Positions 17,030-24,260 of a stretch of 64,000 nt of DNA are shown here, in pieces; position 1 is the first letter of the stretch; every line of letters starts with the position of its first letter. A program made the position numbers and the translations under genes. The stretch spans positions 1-64,000 of the forward strand of contig NZ_BOOY01000011.1 of the NCBI RefSeq assembly GCF_016863475.1, written 5' to 3'. The notes under the pieces are model-generated. The model made no database searches and was not told where the DNA came from. It was given only the letters and a program-made list of their open reading frames with translations. This DNA is from Spirilliplanes yamanashiensis (lineage in GTDB: Bacteria > Actinomycetota > Actinomycetes > Mycobacteriales > Micromonosporaceae).

Positions 17030-17812
17030 GTGACTGTCTTCCCCGTTCGCCGTGTCGTACCCCCGACGTCCCGAGTCCTACCCACTCCCGCCCCCGCTCC
17101 CGCACCCGTCCCGCAGCGCGCGAAGCCGACCGCGCAGCCGCCGGCGACGGTCGGCGGGGCGGTCGAGCCGTTCCGGCCGGGGCCGATGGACTGGGCCCGC
17201 CGCCGCCGCGCCGAGCGTGGCGCGCGCCGCCTGGAGGCCGCCGGGGCGCGGGCGCTGACCCGCCTCGACCGGCTCGGCCCCGCCTGGCACATCGTCGACT
17301 GGCCGCGCACCGACCCGGCCCAGCTGCACTGGTCCGACGCCGACGCGGACGAGCGGGCCGGCTTCCTGGCCATCGGGCCGGGCGGCGTCTTCGCCGTCAC
17401 CGTCGCCGACCACGGCCGCTCCCGGGTGCTCATCGCCGGCGACGTCGTGCAGATCAACGGCAAGCGCCCGCCGTACGTGTCCGAGGCGCGCCGCGACGCC
17501 AAGCGCGCCGGCCGGGCCATGTCCGCCGCCGTCGGCCTGACCGTGCCGGTGACCCCGGTGCTGACGTTCGTCGGCAACGGCGTGATCAGCGTCCACGGCC
17601 TGCCCCGCGACTGCCTCGTCGCCACCGACCGCGAGCTCGACCGCCTCCTGGTGGCCGGCGGCGCCCGGATCAGCCCGGTCACCGCGAGCAAGCTCACGGC
17701 CGTCGCCAGCCAGCCCGCGACCTGGATGAACACGTCCTACCGGGCCGGCGGCGACTACCGGTGGCAGGAGCCGGGCCGAACGGCCGCTGACAAGCGTCCG
17801 CCCCGCCGGTAA
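17030..17812 (+). CDS. NERD-like (nuclease-related) domain protein
   Basis: A 260-residue protein with a Pro/Ala-rich N-terminus, a basic helix (ARRRRAERGARRLEAAG) and a NERD-like domain: LDRLGPAWHIVDWP, FLAIGPGGVFAVTVADHG, VQINGKRPPYVSEARRDA and a terminal strand region. NERD domains have a restriction-endonuclease-like fold. The GPGGVF strand is normally followed by a T-K pair; here the lysine position reads Ala (VTVADHG) and the upstream IDH motif is ERAG. The catalytic metal site therefore seems lost. Start chosen by GGAGG five bases before GTG 17030. Role unknown. Confidence 0.65.
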   Translation: MTVFPVRRVVPPTSRVLPTPAPAPAPVPQRAKPTAQPPATVGGAVEPFRPGPMDWARRRRAERGARRLEAAGARALTRLDRLGPAWHIVDWPRTDPAQLHWSDADADERAGFLAIGPGGVFAVTVADHGRSRVLIAGDVVQINGKRPPYVSEARRDAKRAGRAMSAAVGLTVPVTPVLTFVGNGVISVHGLPRDCLVATDRELDRLLVAGGARISPVTASKLTAVASQPATWMNTSYRAGGDYRWQEPGRTAADKRPPRR

Positions 17813-17928
17813 CGTCTTCCCCGGTGCACCGTTTCCGCCGGCGGCGCACCAGCCGTCACGCCAACCGGGGGCACACCGGCCCCCGCGGGCGTCACGACTT
17901 GCCGGCGCGGTACTCCAGGGAGGTGTTG

Positions 17929-18387
17929 GTGGCGCACGTCGAGCTCTCGCTCTCGGGCGCGTTCGTGCCGCAGGCGCGCACGCCCGCCGAGGCCGAATTC
18001 ACCACCGGCATCGACCGCTGGACCGCCACCGTCGCCGCCGCCGCCGAGCCGTGCCTGGTCATCGACTTCACGACCACGATCCTGGCCATCTCGGGCTCGT
18101 GCAGCCGCCTGCTCGGCCTGGGCGACGCGCAGGACCTGGTCGGCGAGCCGCTGCTCGGCGGCTCCCTGCGCCTCATCGACTTCACCGCGGGGCGCGGCGA
18201 GCTGGCCGACCCCGAGACCGAGAAGATCCCGCCGCTCATGGCGCTCACCACCCAGCGGCTGGCCCGCGGCCTCATGCGGGTCCAGCCCGGCCATGACGAC
18301 GCGGACATCACGGTCGACGCCATCGCCACCCCGCTCTGGATCAACGAGCAGGTCGCGGCGTCGCTCACGTTCTTCTCGCAGGTCTGA
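17929..18387 (+). CDS. PAS-like domain protein
   Basis: A 152-residue protein with no membrane segment. The stretch EPCLVIDFTTTILAIS, then CSRLLGLG and the C-terminal strands DAIATPLWINEQVAASLTFF follow the strand-helix-strand pattern of a PAS domain (the VID..TTILAIS strand pair in particular). It probably acts as a small sensory or protein-interaction module. GTG 17929 is chosen because GGGAGG lies 5-6 bases upstream; an in-frame GTG at 17824 would add 35 Arg-rich residues without a ribosome binding site. Confidence 0.6.
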   Translation: MAHVELSLSGAFVPQARTPAEAEFTTGIDRWTATVAAAAEPCLVIDFTTTILAISGSCSRLLGLGDAQDLVGEPLLGGSLRLIDFTAGRGELADPETEKIPPLMALTTQRLARGLMRVQPGHDDADITVDAIATPLWINEQVAASLTFFSQV

Positions 18388-18470
18388 TCGCCCGGCATCG
18401 TCCGGTCGGATGATCCACCGCCCGGCGGCGCAACCCGGCCGGATGTGGTGATCAACGCACCGTGCAACGG

Positions 18471-18499
18471 TTGGGCCACGTGAACGATGCTCGTAATGT
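18471..18499 (+). promoter_or_regulatory. promoter TTGGGC-17-TAATGT, leaderless ACT gene
   Basis: TTGGGC at 18471-18476, 17-bp spacer, TAATGT at 18494-18499, then 7 nt to ATG 18507. This is the most complete sigma-70-type promoter with a leaderless start in the window. Confidence 0.65.
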
Positions 18500-18506
18500 T
18501 CTCGGC

Positions 18507-18896
18507 ATGCTCGATCTCGACCTGCTCCAGGAGGACTACGCGGTGTGCCGGTTCCCGGCCGGCACCGACGTGGCGCGCCTCCTCGCCGCGGGTCCGGACG
18601 ACAAGGCCCTGCTGTCGGTGACGTGGACGCCCGACGAGATCTCGGTGATCTGCCCCGCCGACCGGGCCCCCGAGGGCGCCACCGTCGAGACCCCGTGGCG
18701 CTGCCTGCGCGTCGCCGGCCCGCTCGACCTGGCCCTCACCGGCATCCTGGCGTCGCTGACCGCGCCGCTCGCCGCCGCCCGGGTGAACGTCTTCGCGTTC
18801 TCCACGTACGACACGGACTATCTGCTGGTACCCGCGGTGCGCGTCACGGAGGCCGTCGACGCGCTCGTCGCCGCCGGCCACCGCGTGAATGCCTGA
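18507..18896 (+). CDS. ACT domain-containing protein
   Basis: A 129-residue protein made of ACT-like repeats. The pattern LLQEDYAVCRFPAG, SVTWTPDEISVICP, and RCLRVAGPLDLALTGILASL followed by NVFAFSTYDTDYLLVP is that of CASTOR/ACT_7-type proteins, which bind amino acids as ligands. It has no catalytic domain and is probably a small amino-acid sensor. ATG 18507 matches both family length and the leaderless promoter; an upstream in-frame GTG at 18462 lies inside the promoter. Target unknown. Confidence 0.8.
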   Translation: MLDLDLLQEDYAVCRFPAGTDVARLLAAGPDDKALLSVTWTPDEISVICPADRAPEGATVETPWRCLRVAGPLDLALTGILASLTAPLAAARVNVFAFSTYDTDYLLVPAVRVTEAVDALVAAGHRVNA

Positions 18897-18939
18897 CCAC
18901 CGGGTCGGCACCGCACAGCGCTTCCACATCGGACCGCTC

Positions 18940-18945
18940 TAGCAT
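18940..18945 (+). promoter_or_regulatory. -10 hexamer TAGCAT, leaderless start at 18953
   Basis: TAGCAT overlaps the alternative ATG at 18944 and lies 7 nt before GTG 18953, so the shorter start is favoured. Confidence 0.45.
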
Positions 18946-18952
18946 GGCGCGC

Positions 18953-19495
18953 GTGAGAGCCCGTACCGTCGCCTGCTGCCTGGTGCTGCTGTCCGCCGCC
19001 GGCGGCTGCGGGGTGCCGCCCGAGCTGCGCGGCGCCGACAGCCCGCCGCGCCCCAGCGCCTCCGCGGTGCCGTCCGCCGGCCCGTCCGCGCCCGCCTTCT
19101 TCCCCGACCCGGCGCTGCCGCCGCCCGGGTTCACGCAGTTCCCCGTGCCGCCGCCGGTCGTGCCCACCCGGCTCGGCACCCGCCCGGCGTCGCCGTCGCC
19201 CAGCGCCACCCGCTGCACCGGCGGGCCCACCGCCACGCAGGTGCTGGAGGTCGTCCGCACCGCACCCGGCGTGCCGTCGAACCCGGGGCTGCGGGTCACC
19301 TCCGGGCCGTACTGCACCGACGGCTGGCAGTACGCCCGCATCGGGTACGCGGCCACGCCCGCCCCCGAGCCGCTGCTGGTGGTGACCCGCGGGCGGCCCA
19401 GCGAGCTGCGGCTCATCGAGATCGGCACCGACGTGTGCAGCCCCGTGGTGGAGGCCAACGCACCAGCCGCGATCCGCGCTTTGGCCTGCGACTGA
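18953..19495 (+). CDS. putative secreted lipoprotein
   Basis: A 180-residue protein with an Arg-containing N-terminus, a hydrophobic segment and a lipobox-like SAAGGC, so Cys is probably lipidated after signal peptidase II cleavage. A Pro/Ser/Ala-rich linker follows, then a small domain with four cysteines (CTGGP, YCTDGW, DVCSP, LACD) likely forming disulfides outside the membrane. No characterised family was recognised. ATG 18944 would add three residues. It is not obviously linked to the aminotransferase gene downstream, which has its own promoter. Confidence 0.6.
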   Translation: MRARTVACCLVLLSAAGGCGVPPELRGADSPPRPSASAVPSAGPSAPAFFPDPALPPPGFTQFPVPPPVVPTRLGTRPASPSPSATRCTGGPTATQVLEVVRTAPGVPSNPGLRVTSGPYCTDGWQYARIGYAATPAPEPLLVVTRGRPSELRLIEIGTDVCSPVVEANAPAAIRALACD

Positions 19496-19510
19496 TCGGC
19501 GCCCGCCGGT

Positions 19511-19516
19511 TAGGGT
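19511..19516 (+). promoter_or_regulatory. -10 hexamer TAGGGT, leaderless start at 19524
   Basis: TAGGGT, 7 nt, then ATG 19524; GAGG in the spacer is too close to the ATG for a ribosome site. Confidence 0.5.
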
Positions 19517-19523
19517 CGAGGTC

Positions 19524-20732
19524 ATGGTGGCGCAGGCGAGCAGGCTGAAGAACGTCCGGTACGACATCCGCGGGCCGGTGCTGCGCCGCGCCCAGGACCT
19601 GGAGGCCGCCGGTCACCGCATCCTGAAGCTGAACCTGGGCAACCCGGAGCCGTGGGGGCTGAACGCGCCCGAGTCGATGCTCCAGGACGTGGTGCACAAC
19701 CTGACCCAGGCGCAGGGCTACAGCGACGCCCGCGGCATCTACCCGGCCCGCGTCGCCGTCGCGCAGTACTACCAGACCCTCGGCATCAAGGACTGCTCGC
19801 CCGACGACGTGTTCCTCGGCAACGGCGTCAGCGAGCTCATCGTCATGTCGATGCAGGCGCTGCTCAACGCGGGCGACGAGGTGCTCGTGCCCAGCCCCGA
19901 CTACCCGCTCTGGACGGGCGCGGTGTCACTGTGCGGCGGCAGGGCGGTCCACTACCGCTGCGACGAGTCCGAGGGGTGGGCGCCCGACGTCGAGCACGCC
20001 GCCGCCCAGATCACCGAGAACACCCGGGCCATCGTCATCATCAACCCGAACAACCCGACCGGCGCCGTCTACTCGCGCGAGACCCTGCTCGGGCTGCTGG
20101 AGCTGGCCCGCCGGCACGACCTGCTCGTCGTCACCGACGAGATCTACGACAAGATCCTGTACGACGGCGCGGTGCACCACTGCGCGGCCGCGCTCGCCCC
20201 CGACCTGGTCGTGCTGACGATGAGCGGGCTGTCGAAGACGTACCGGGCGGCGGGGTTCCGGTCCGGCTGGCTGGTCGTCAGCGGCCCGAAGTCCGCCGCG
20301 GACGAGTACCTGGAGGGCCTGCAGCTGCTGGCCAACATGCGGCTGTGCCCGAACGTGCCCGCGCAGCACGCGGTGCAGCAGGCGCTCGGCGGCTACCAGA
20401 GCATCAACGAGCTGATCCGCCCCGGCGGCCGCCTGTACGAGCAGCGCAACCACGCCTGGGAGCAGCTCACCGCGATCCCCGGCGTCGACTGCTTCAAGCC
20501 GGCCGGCGCCCTGTACCTGTTCGCGCGGCTCGACCCGGACGTGCACAAGATCCACGACGACCAGAAGATGATCATCGACCTGCTCGACCAGCAGCACATG
20601 CTGCTGTCGCACGGCACGGGCTTCAACCTGCCCACGTCCGACCACCTGCGCATGGTGTTCCTCGCGCCGGTCGAGGTGCTCGACGACGCCGTCGGGCGGC
20701 TGCGCCGCTTCCTGGCCTCGTACCGCCAGTAG
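19524..20732 (+). CDS. alaA: pyridoxal phosphate-dependent aminotransferase, AlaA-like
   Basis: A 402-residue class I/II aminotransferase close in length and sequence features to AlaA (glutamate-pyruvate aminotransferase). Seen: RLKNVRYDIRGPVLRRA at the N-terminus, LNLGNPEPWGL, NGVSELIVMSM, INPNNPTGAVYS (Asn binding PLP), VVTDEIYDKILYDG and the Schiff-base lysine in SGLSKTYRAAGFRSGW. It acts in the cytoplasm interconverting alanine/pyruvate and glutamate/2-oxoglutarate. It lies ten bases before pheA; its TAG stop supplies the start of the pheA -10 hexamer, so the two may be both co-transcribed and separately initiated. Confidence 0.85.
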   Translation: MVAQASRLKNVRYDIRGPVLRRAQDLEAAGHRILKLNLGNPEPWGLNAPESMLQDVVHNLTQAQGYSDARGIYPARVAVAQYYQTLGIKDCSPDDVFLGNGVSELIVMSMQALLNAGDEVLVPSPDYPLWTGAVSLCGGRAVHYRCDESEGWAPDVEHAAAQITENTRAIVIINPNNPTGAVYSRETLLGLLELARRHDLLVVTDEIYDKILYDGAVHHCAAALAPDLVVLTMSGLSKTYRAAGFRSGWLVVSGPKSAADEYLEGLQLLANMRLCPNVPAQHAVQQALGGYQSINELIRPGGRLYEQRNHAWEQLTAIPGVDCFKPAGALYLFARLDPDVHKIHDDQKMIIDLLDQQHMLLSHGTGFNLPTSDHLRMVFLAPVEVLDDAVGRLRRFLASYRQ

Positions 20733-20735
20733 GCT
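20730..20735 (+). promoter_or_regulatory. -10 hexamer TAGGCT made from alaA stop
   Basis: TAGGCT starts with the alaA TAG stop and lies 7 nt before ATG 20743. Confidence 0.5.
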
Positions 20736-20742
20736 GCGGGGC

Positions 20743-21678
20743 ATGTCCACCCGCTTCGTCTACCTCGGCCCCGAGGGCACGTTCACCGAGCAGGCGCTCC
20801 GCCTGATCCCCGAGGCCGCCGACGCGGAGCGGGTGCCCGTGCGCAGCGTGCCGGAGGCGCTCGACGCCGTCCGCTCCGGCGAGGCCACTGCGGCTGTCGT
20901 GCCCGTGGAGAACTCGGTCGGCGGCGCGGTGGCGGTCACCCTCGACGAGCTGGCCGCCGGCTCGCCGCTGGTCATCACCCGCGAGGTCGTGCTGCCGGTC
21001 GACTTCGTGCTCGGCGCCCGCCCCGGCGTCGCCCTCGCCGGCGTGCGCACCGTGGCCGCGCACCCGCAGGCGTCCGCCCAGTGCCGCTCGTGGCTGCGCA
21101 CCGCCCTGCCGGACGCCGCCGTCACCGACGTGCTGTCGAACTCGGCCGCCGCCATCAGCGCCGCCGACGGCTCGTTCGACGCGGCCATCTGCGCCCCCAT
21201 CGGCGCCGCCCGCTACGGGCTGACCGTGCTGGCCGAGAAGATCGCCGACAACCCCGACGCGGTGACCCGCTTCCTCATGGTCACCCGGCCCGCGCCGCCG
21301 CCGGAGCCCACCGGCGACGACGTGACCTCGCTGGCCGTGTTCATCGCCCACGACCGGGTCGGCGCCCTGCTCGCCGTGCTCACCGAGTTCGCCGTGCGCG
21401 GCGTCAACCTGACCCGCATCGAGTCCCGCCCCACCGGCGAGCAGCTGGGCGTCTACATCTTCCTGTTCGACTGCACCGGCCACGTCGCCGAGCCGCGGAT
21501 GGGCGAGGCGCTGCAGGGCATCCGCCGCCTCGCCGACCGCGTCACGTTCCTCGGCTCGTACCCCCGGCACCGCTTCTCCGGCGGCTCGCCGGTTCCGCCC
21601 CCACCGGGCCAGTCGGACGCCGACTTCGCCGACGCCGCCACCTGGCTGACGAAGATCAGAGCAGGCGACCTGAGCTGA
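20743..21678 (+). CDS. pheA: prephenate dehydratase
   Basis: A 311-residue enzyme forming phenylpyruvate from prephenate in phenylalanine synthesis. The PDT domain (1-185) begins FVYLGPEGTFTEQAL and contains VPVENSVGGAVAVTLD, AHPQASAQCRSWL and the catalytic NPDAVTRFLMV (TRF). The C-terminal ACT domain (~195-275) has the Phe-binding-type LTRIESRPTG and GALLAVLTEF motifs, indicating feedback inhibition. A ~25-residue Pro-rich tail follows. It is monofunctional, without chorismate mutase. Confidence 0.93.
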   Translation: MSTRFVYLGPEGTFTEQALRLIPEAADAERVPVRSVPEALDAVRSGEATAAVVPVENSVGGAVAVTLDELAAGSPLVITREVVLPVDFVLGARPGVALAGVRTVAAHPQASAQCRSWLRTALPDAAVTDVLSNSAAAISAADGSFDAAICAPIGAARYGLTVLAEKIADNPDAVTRFLMVTRPAPPPEPTGDDVTSLAVFIAHDRVGALLAVLTEFAVRGVNLTRIESRPTGEQLGVYIFLFDCTGHVAEPRMGEALQGIRRLADRVTFLGSYPRHRFSGGSPVPPPPGQSDADFADAATWLTKIRAGDLS

Positions 21679-21704
21679 CCGGCGGCCCGGCGTCGGCCTT
21701 CACC

Positions 21705-22439
21705 TCAATCAAAAATCTGGTTCAGCAAGCCGCTGCTGCCGCTGGACTGCTGCTGGGCGCCCGCCGCGAACCCCGCCGGCGGCTCCTCCGACGGCTGCAC
21801 GACGACGAACCCCTGCCCGGCGAACGTCATCGTGAACGCCTCGCCGGTGCGCCGCCCGAGCAGCGTGCCGATGCCCAGCTGCTCGGCCCGGTGGTAGCCG
21901 GTCTGCAGGTTCGCCGACCAGCAGATGGCGGCCTGCGGGTCCACGTAGGTCGGCGCGTCCACGTTGAGCACCACGGGGGTGCCCTTGGTGGTGACGGCGA
22001 TCCGGCCGTGGCCGCTGAACACGCAGTTGAACAGGCCGGCGTTGGACATCATGCCGGCGCCCTGGACCATCTTGATGTCGTAGTTGAGGGTGGAGTCGAA
22101 GGCCAGCACGTTGGAGCCGTTGATGGACAGCGCGTCGCCCGGCTCGAGGTCGATGAGGTGCACGTCGGCGGCGTTCTCGGCGAGGAAGACGTCGCCGCGG
22201 CCGGAGAGCTTCATCAGCGGGACGCCCTCGCCGGTGAGCTTCTGCTTGAGGAACTTGCCGAGGCCGCCGGAGCCGAGCGCCTGGAACTGCACCTGGCCCT
22301 GGTAGGCGACCATCGAGCCGGTGCGGGCCATGGCCTCGCCGTTCAGTTCGATCTTCAGCATCTTGGAGTTCTGCAGCCGCATGCCCGGCTGGTGCGACTC
22401 CTTCTCCAGGTTCTCGGCGGAAAAGAGCTCGCTGCGCAA
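21705..22439 (-). CDS. AIM24 family protein
   Basis: A 244-residue all-beta protein of the AIM24/TrpRNA-binding attenuation protein-like superfamily. Repeated strands such as GSMVAYQGQVQFQ, LMKLSGRGDVFLAENA, DALSINGSNVLAFDSTLNYD and FTMTFAGQGFVVVQPS are typical. The start is a TTG at 22439: GGAGGGG sits 5 bases upstream, and homologues begin with the MRSELFSAENLE-like sequence. No ATG or GTG lies at that point. The C-terminal ~20 residues are Gln/Ser-rich. The function of bacterial AIM24 proteins is not established. It is convergent with pheA. Confidence 0.85.
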   Translation of the reverse strand: MRSELFSAENLEKESHQPGMRLQNSKMLKIELNGEAMARTGSMVAYQGQVQFQALGSGGLGKFLKQKLTGEGVPLMKLSGRGDVFLAENAADVHLIDLEPGDALSINGSNVLAFDSTLNYDIKMVQGAGMMSNAGLFNCVFSGHGRIAVTTKGTPVVLNVDAPTYVDPQAAICWSANLQTGYHRAEQLGIGTLLGRRTGEAFTMTFAGQGFVVVQPSEEPPAGFAAGAQQQSSGSSGLLNQIFD

Positions 22440-22488
22440 AGGGACCCCTCCAGTGACTGTCGTGTGATCCCAGCGTAGGGACCCGGCG

Positions 22489-22842
22489 CTAGCCCCAGCC
22501 GAGTTCGTGCAGGCGGGTGTCGTCGATGCCGAAGTGGTGGGCGATCTCGTGGACAACGGTCACGGCCACCTCGTCGACCACGTCGTCCTCGCTGTCGCAG
22601 AGGCGCAGGGTGGGGCCGCGGTAGATGGTGATGCGGTCGGGCAGCACGCCGGCGTAGTCCCAGCCGCGCTCGGTGAGGGCGTAGCCCTCGTAGAGGCCGA
22701 GCAGGTCGCTCTCGCCGGGCGGCGATTCGTCCTCGACGAGGATGACGACGTTGTTGAGCAGGCTCATCAGCTCGGTGGGCACCTCGTCGAGGGCTTCGCC
22801 GACGAGCTCTTCGAATCGTTCGCGGGTCATCTCGACGGGCAC
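22489..22842 (-). CDS. metallopeptidase family protein (minimal zincin)
   Basis: A 117-residue small zincin. The helix VTVVHEIAHHFGIDD contains the HExxH zinc-binding motif with a third ligand Asp/His region (HHFGIDD), typical of the short DUF1025-type metallopeptidases often found near pheA/serS in actinomycetes. Whether it cleaves proteins is unproven in the family. GTG 22842 is chosen: it lies seven bases after a CAGAAT hexamer. ATG 22830 and ATG 22851 are in-frame alternatives. Confidence 0.85.
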   Translation of the reverse strand: MPVEMTRERFEELVGEALDEVPTELMSLLNNVVILVEDESPPGESDLLGLYEGYALTERGWDYAGVLPDRITIYRGPTLRLCDSEDDVVDEVAVTVVHEIAHHFGIDDTRLHELGWG

Positions 22843-22849
22843 GCCACCC

Positions 22850-22855
22850 ATTCTG
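22850..22855 (-). promoter_or_regulatory. -10 hexamer CAGAAT for zincin gene
   Basis: On the minus strand CAGAAT is followed by GGGTGGC and GTG, nearly the same block as upstream of 5670. Confidence 0.4.
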
Positions 22856-22889
22856 CCGCGCGGGCGGAACGGGTGGCGTGACGCGTGTG

Positions 22890-23318
22890 TCAGACCAGCC
22901 GGGCGTTGAGGCTGATCTCGGCGCCGGGCGACAGCAGGCGCGAGATCGGGCAGTTCTCCTTGGCGCCGTCGGCGATCTTCTGGAAGTCCGCGGCGTCGAT
23001 GCCGGGGACGTCGCCGACGCTCTCCAGGGCGATCCGGGTGACGGTCATCCCGGCGTCGGTCTTGTCCAGGTGGACCTGGGCGGTGGTCTCGACCGAGGTG
23101 GGCGTGAAGCCCGCGTCGGCGAGGCCCTTCGAGAAGGCCATGCTGAAGCAGCCGGCGTGCGCGGCGGCGATCAGCTCCTCGGGGTTGGTCCCCTCGCCCT
23201 CCTCGAACCGGGACTTGAACGAGTAGTTGCCGGACAGGCCGCCCTTGCCGGTGCGGACCGTGCCCGTGCCCTCGGTGAGATTGCCTTCCCACCGGGCGGA
23301 AGCAGAACGAATTGGCAT
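22890..23318 (-). CDS. OsmC/Ohr family peroxiredoxin
   Basis: A 142-residue OsmC-type thiol peroxidase. It begins with a strand region ASARWEGNLTEGTGTVRTG. The first redox Cys is in AAAHAGCFSMAFS and the second in KENCPISRLLSPG, the two cysteines that reduce organic hydroperoxides. The Arg of SFKSRFEEGEGTNPEELIAA is also conserved. It is a cytoplasmic detoxification enzyme. ATG 23318 follows TAGCGT by 7 nt on the minus strand, fitting a leaderless mRNA. Confidence 0.9.
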   Translation of the reverse strand: MPIRSASARWEGNLTEGTGTVRTGKGGLSGNYSFKSRFEEGEGTNPEELIAAAHAGCFSMAFSKGLADAGFTPTSVETTAQVHLDKTDAGMTVTRIALESVGDVPGIDAADFQKIADGAKENCPISRLLSPGAEISLNARLV

Positions 23319-23325
23319 GTCACCG

Positions 23326-23331
23326 ACGCTA
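23326..23331 (-). promoter_or_regulatory. -10 hexamer TAGCGT for osmC-like gene
   Basis: Minus-strand TAGCGT, 7-nt spacer, then ATG 23318. Confidence 0.5.
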
Positions 23332-23416
23332 GTCCATGCCGCCCGGCGGGGACACCGGAGCCGGGTTCATGTGACCGGGTGGCCGGGAGTCGTGCGGCGC
23401 GGCCATGATGGGGGGC

Positions 23417-24226
23417 ATGTCGTCCGACGCTGCGCCGGCAGCTCAGGAGTCCGTGCCGCCGCCCGCCACCCTCGAGTTCGGTGACGAGCCGCGGGGCGGG
23501 CCGGGCCGGCGCTGGGTGGCCGGCCTGCGCGACGACCCGCGCCTGGCGCCGGTGGCCGCCGGGCTGGGCGGGGTGGCGCTGGTGCTGTCGGTGCTGTCGG
23601 AGTGGCAGGTCACGTCGGTCACCGGCGGGCTGTTCGGCGGCGGCGAGGACGAGCCGGTGGACGCCCGGCCGCTGACGACGGGCATCGGCGACCTGGGCGG
23701 CTGGACCGCCGGATACGTCGCGGGGCTCGTCGTGCTGGTGGCCGCGGTGACGGTGCTGCTGTTCGGGCCGCGGGCGGGGCGGGCGTACGCGCGGCTGGTG
23801 ACCCTGAGCACCGCGGGCGTGCTGGCGGTGGTGCTGCTGGCGCTGAGCGGCCCGCTGGCCGACACGAGCTTCGCGCTGCCGGTGTTCCTGACGTACGACG
23901 TGCCGGAGGGCCGCTACGAGATCGCCCGCGGCCGGGGCGTGTGGTGCGCGCTGGCCGGGGTGCTGATCCTGGCGTTCGCCGCCTGGCTGAGCCGGACGCC
24001 GGCCGCGCCCGCCACCGCCGCGGCCGCCGCGGAGGAGCCCGCCGACGACGCCGCCGAGGACTGGCCGTGGCGCCGCCCGGGCGGTGCGCCGGCCGCGGAC
24101 GGCGAGCGCCCCGAGGAGCCGGCCGACCTGACCGTCGGGCCCGCCACGCCGTTCACGCCGCTGCCCGGTGACCGGGACACCACGGACGACGGCGCCTGGC
24201 GGGGACCGGGACGGCATATCGGATGA
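23417..24226 (+). CDS. hypothetical membrane protein
   Basis: A 269-residue protein of no recognised family. It has a ~40-residue polar N-terminus and then four probable membrane segments (around [57 protein letters not shown] and [15 protein letters not shown]). An extracytoplasmic loop lies between segments one and two, and the last ~75 residues are acidic and Pro/Ala-rich in the cytoplasm. ATG 23417 follows a CATGAT hexamer by 7 nt; ATGs at 23405 and 23408 are alternatives. It lies upstream of serS, which has its own promoter. Confidence 0.6.
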   Translation: MSSDAAPAAQESVPPPATLEFGDEPRGGPGRRWVAGLRDDPRLAPVAAGLGGVALVLSVLSEWQVTSVTGGLFGGGEDEPVDARPLTTGIGDLGGWTAGYVAGLVVLVAAVTVLLFGPRAGRAYARLVTLSTAGVLAVVLLALSGPLADTSFALPVFLTYDVPEGRYEIARGRGVWCALAGVLILAFAAWLSRTPAAPATAAAAAEEPADDAAEDWPWRRPGGAPAADGERPEEPADLTVGPATPFTPLPGDRDTTDDGAWRGPGRHIG

Positions 24227-24246
24227 ACGGCCGCACGCGCCGCCGG

Positions 24247-24252
24247 TAGGCT
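24247..24252 (+). promoter_or_regulatory. -10 hexamer TAGGCT, leaderless serS
   Basis: TAGGCT, 8 nt, GTG 24261. There is no Shine-Dalgarno. Confidence 0.5.
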
Positions 24253-24260
24253 CGACAACC

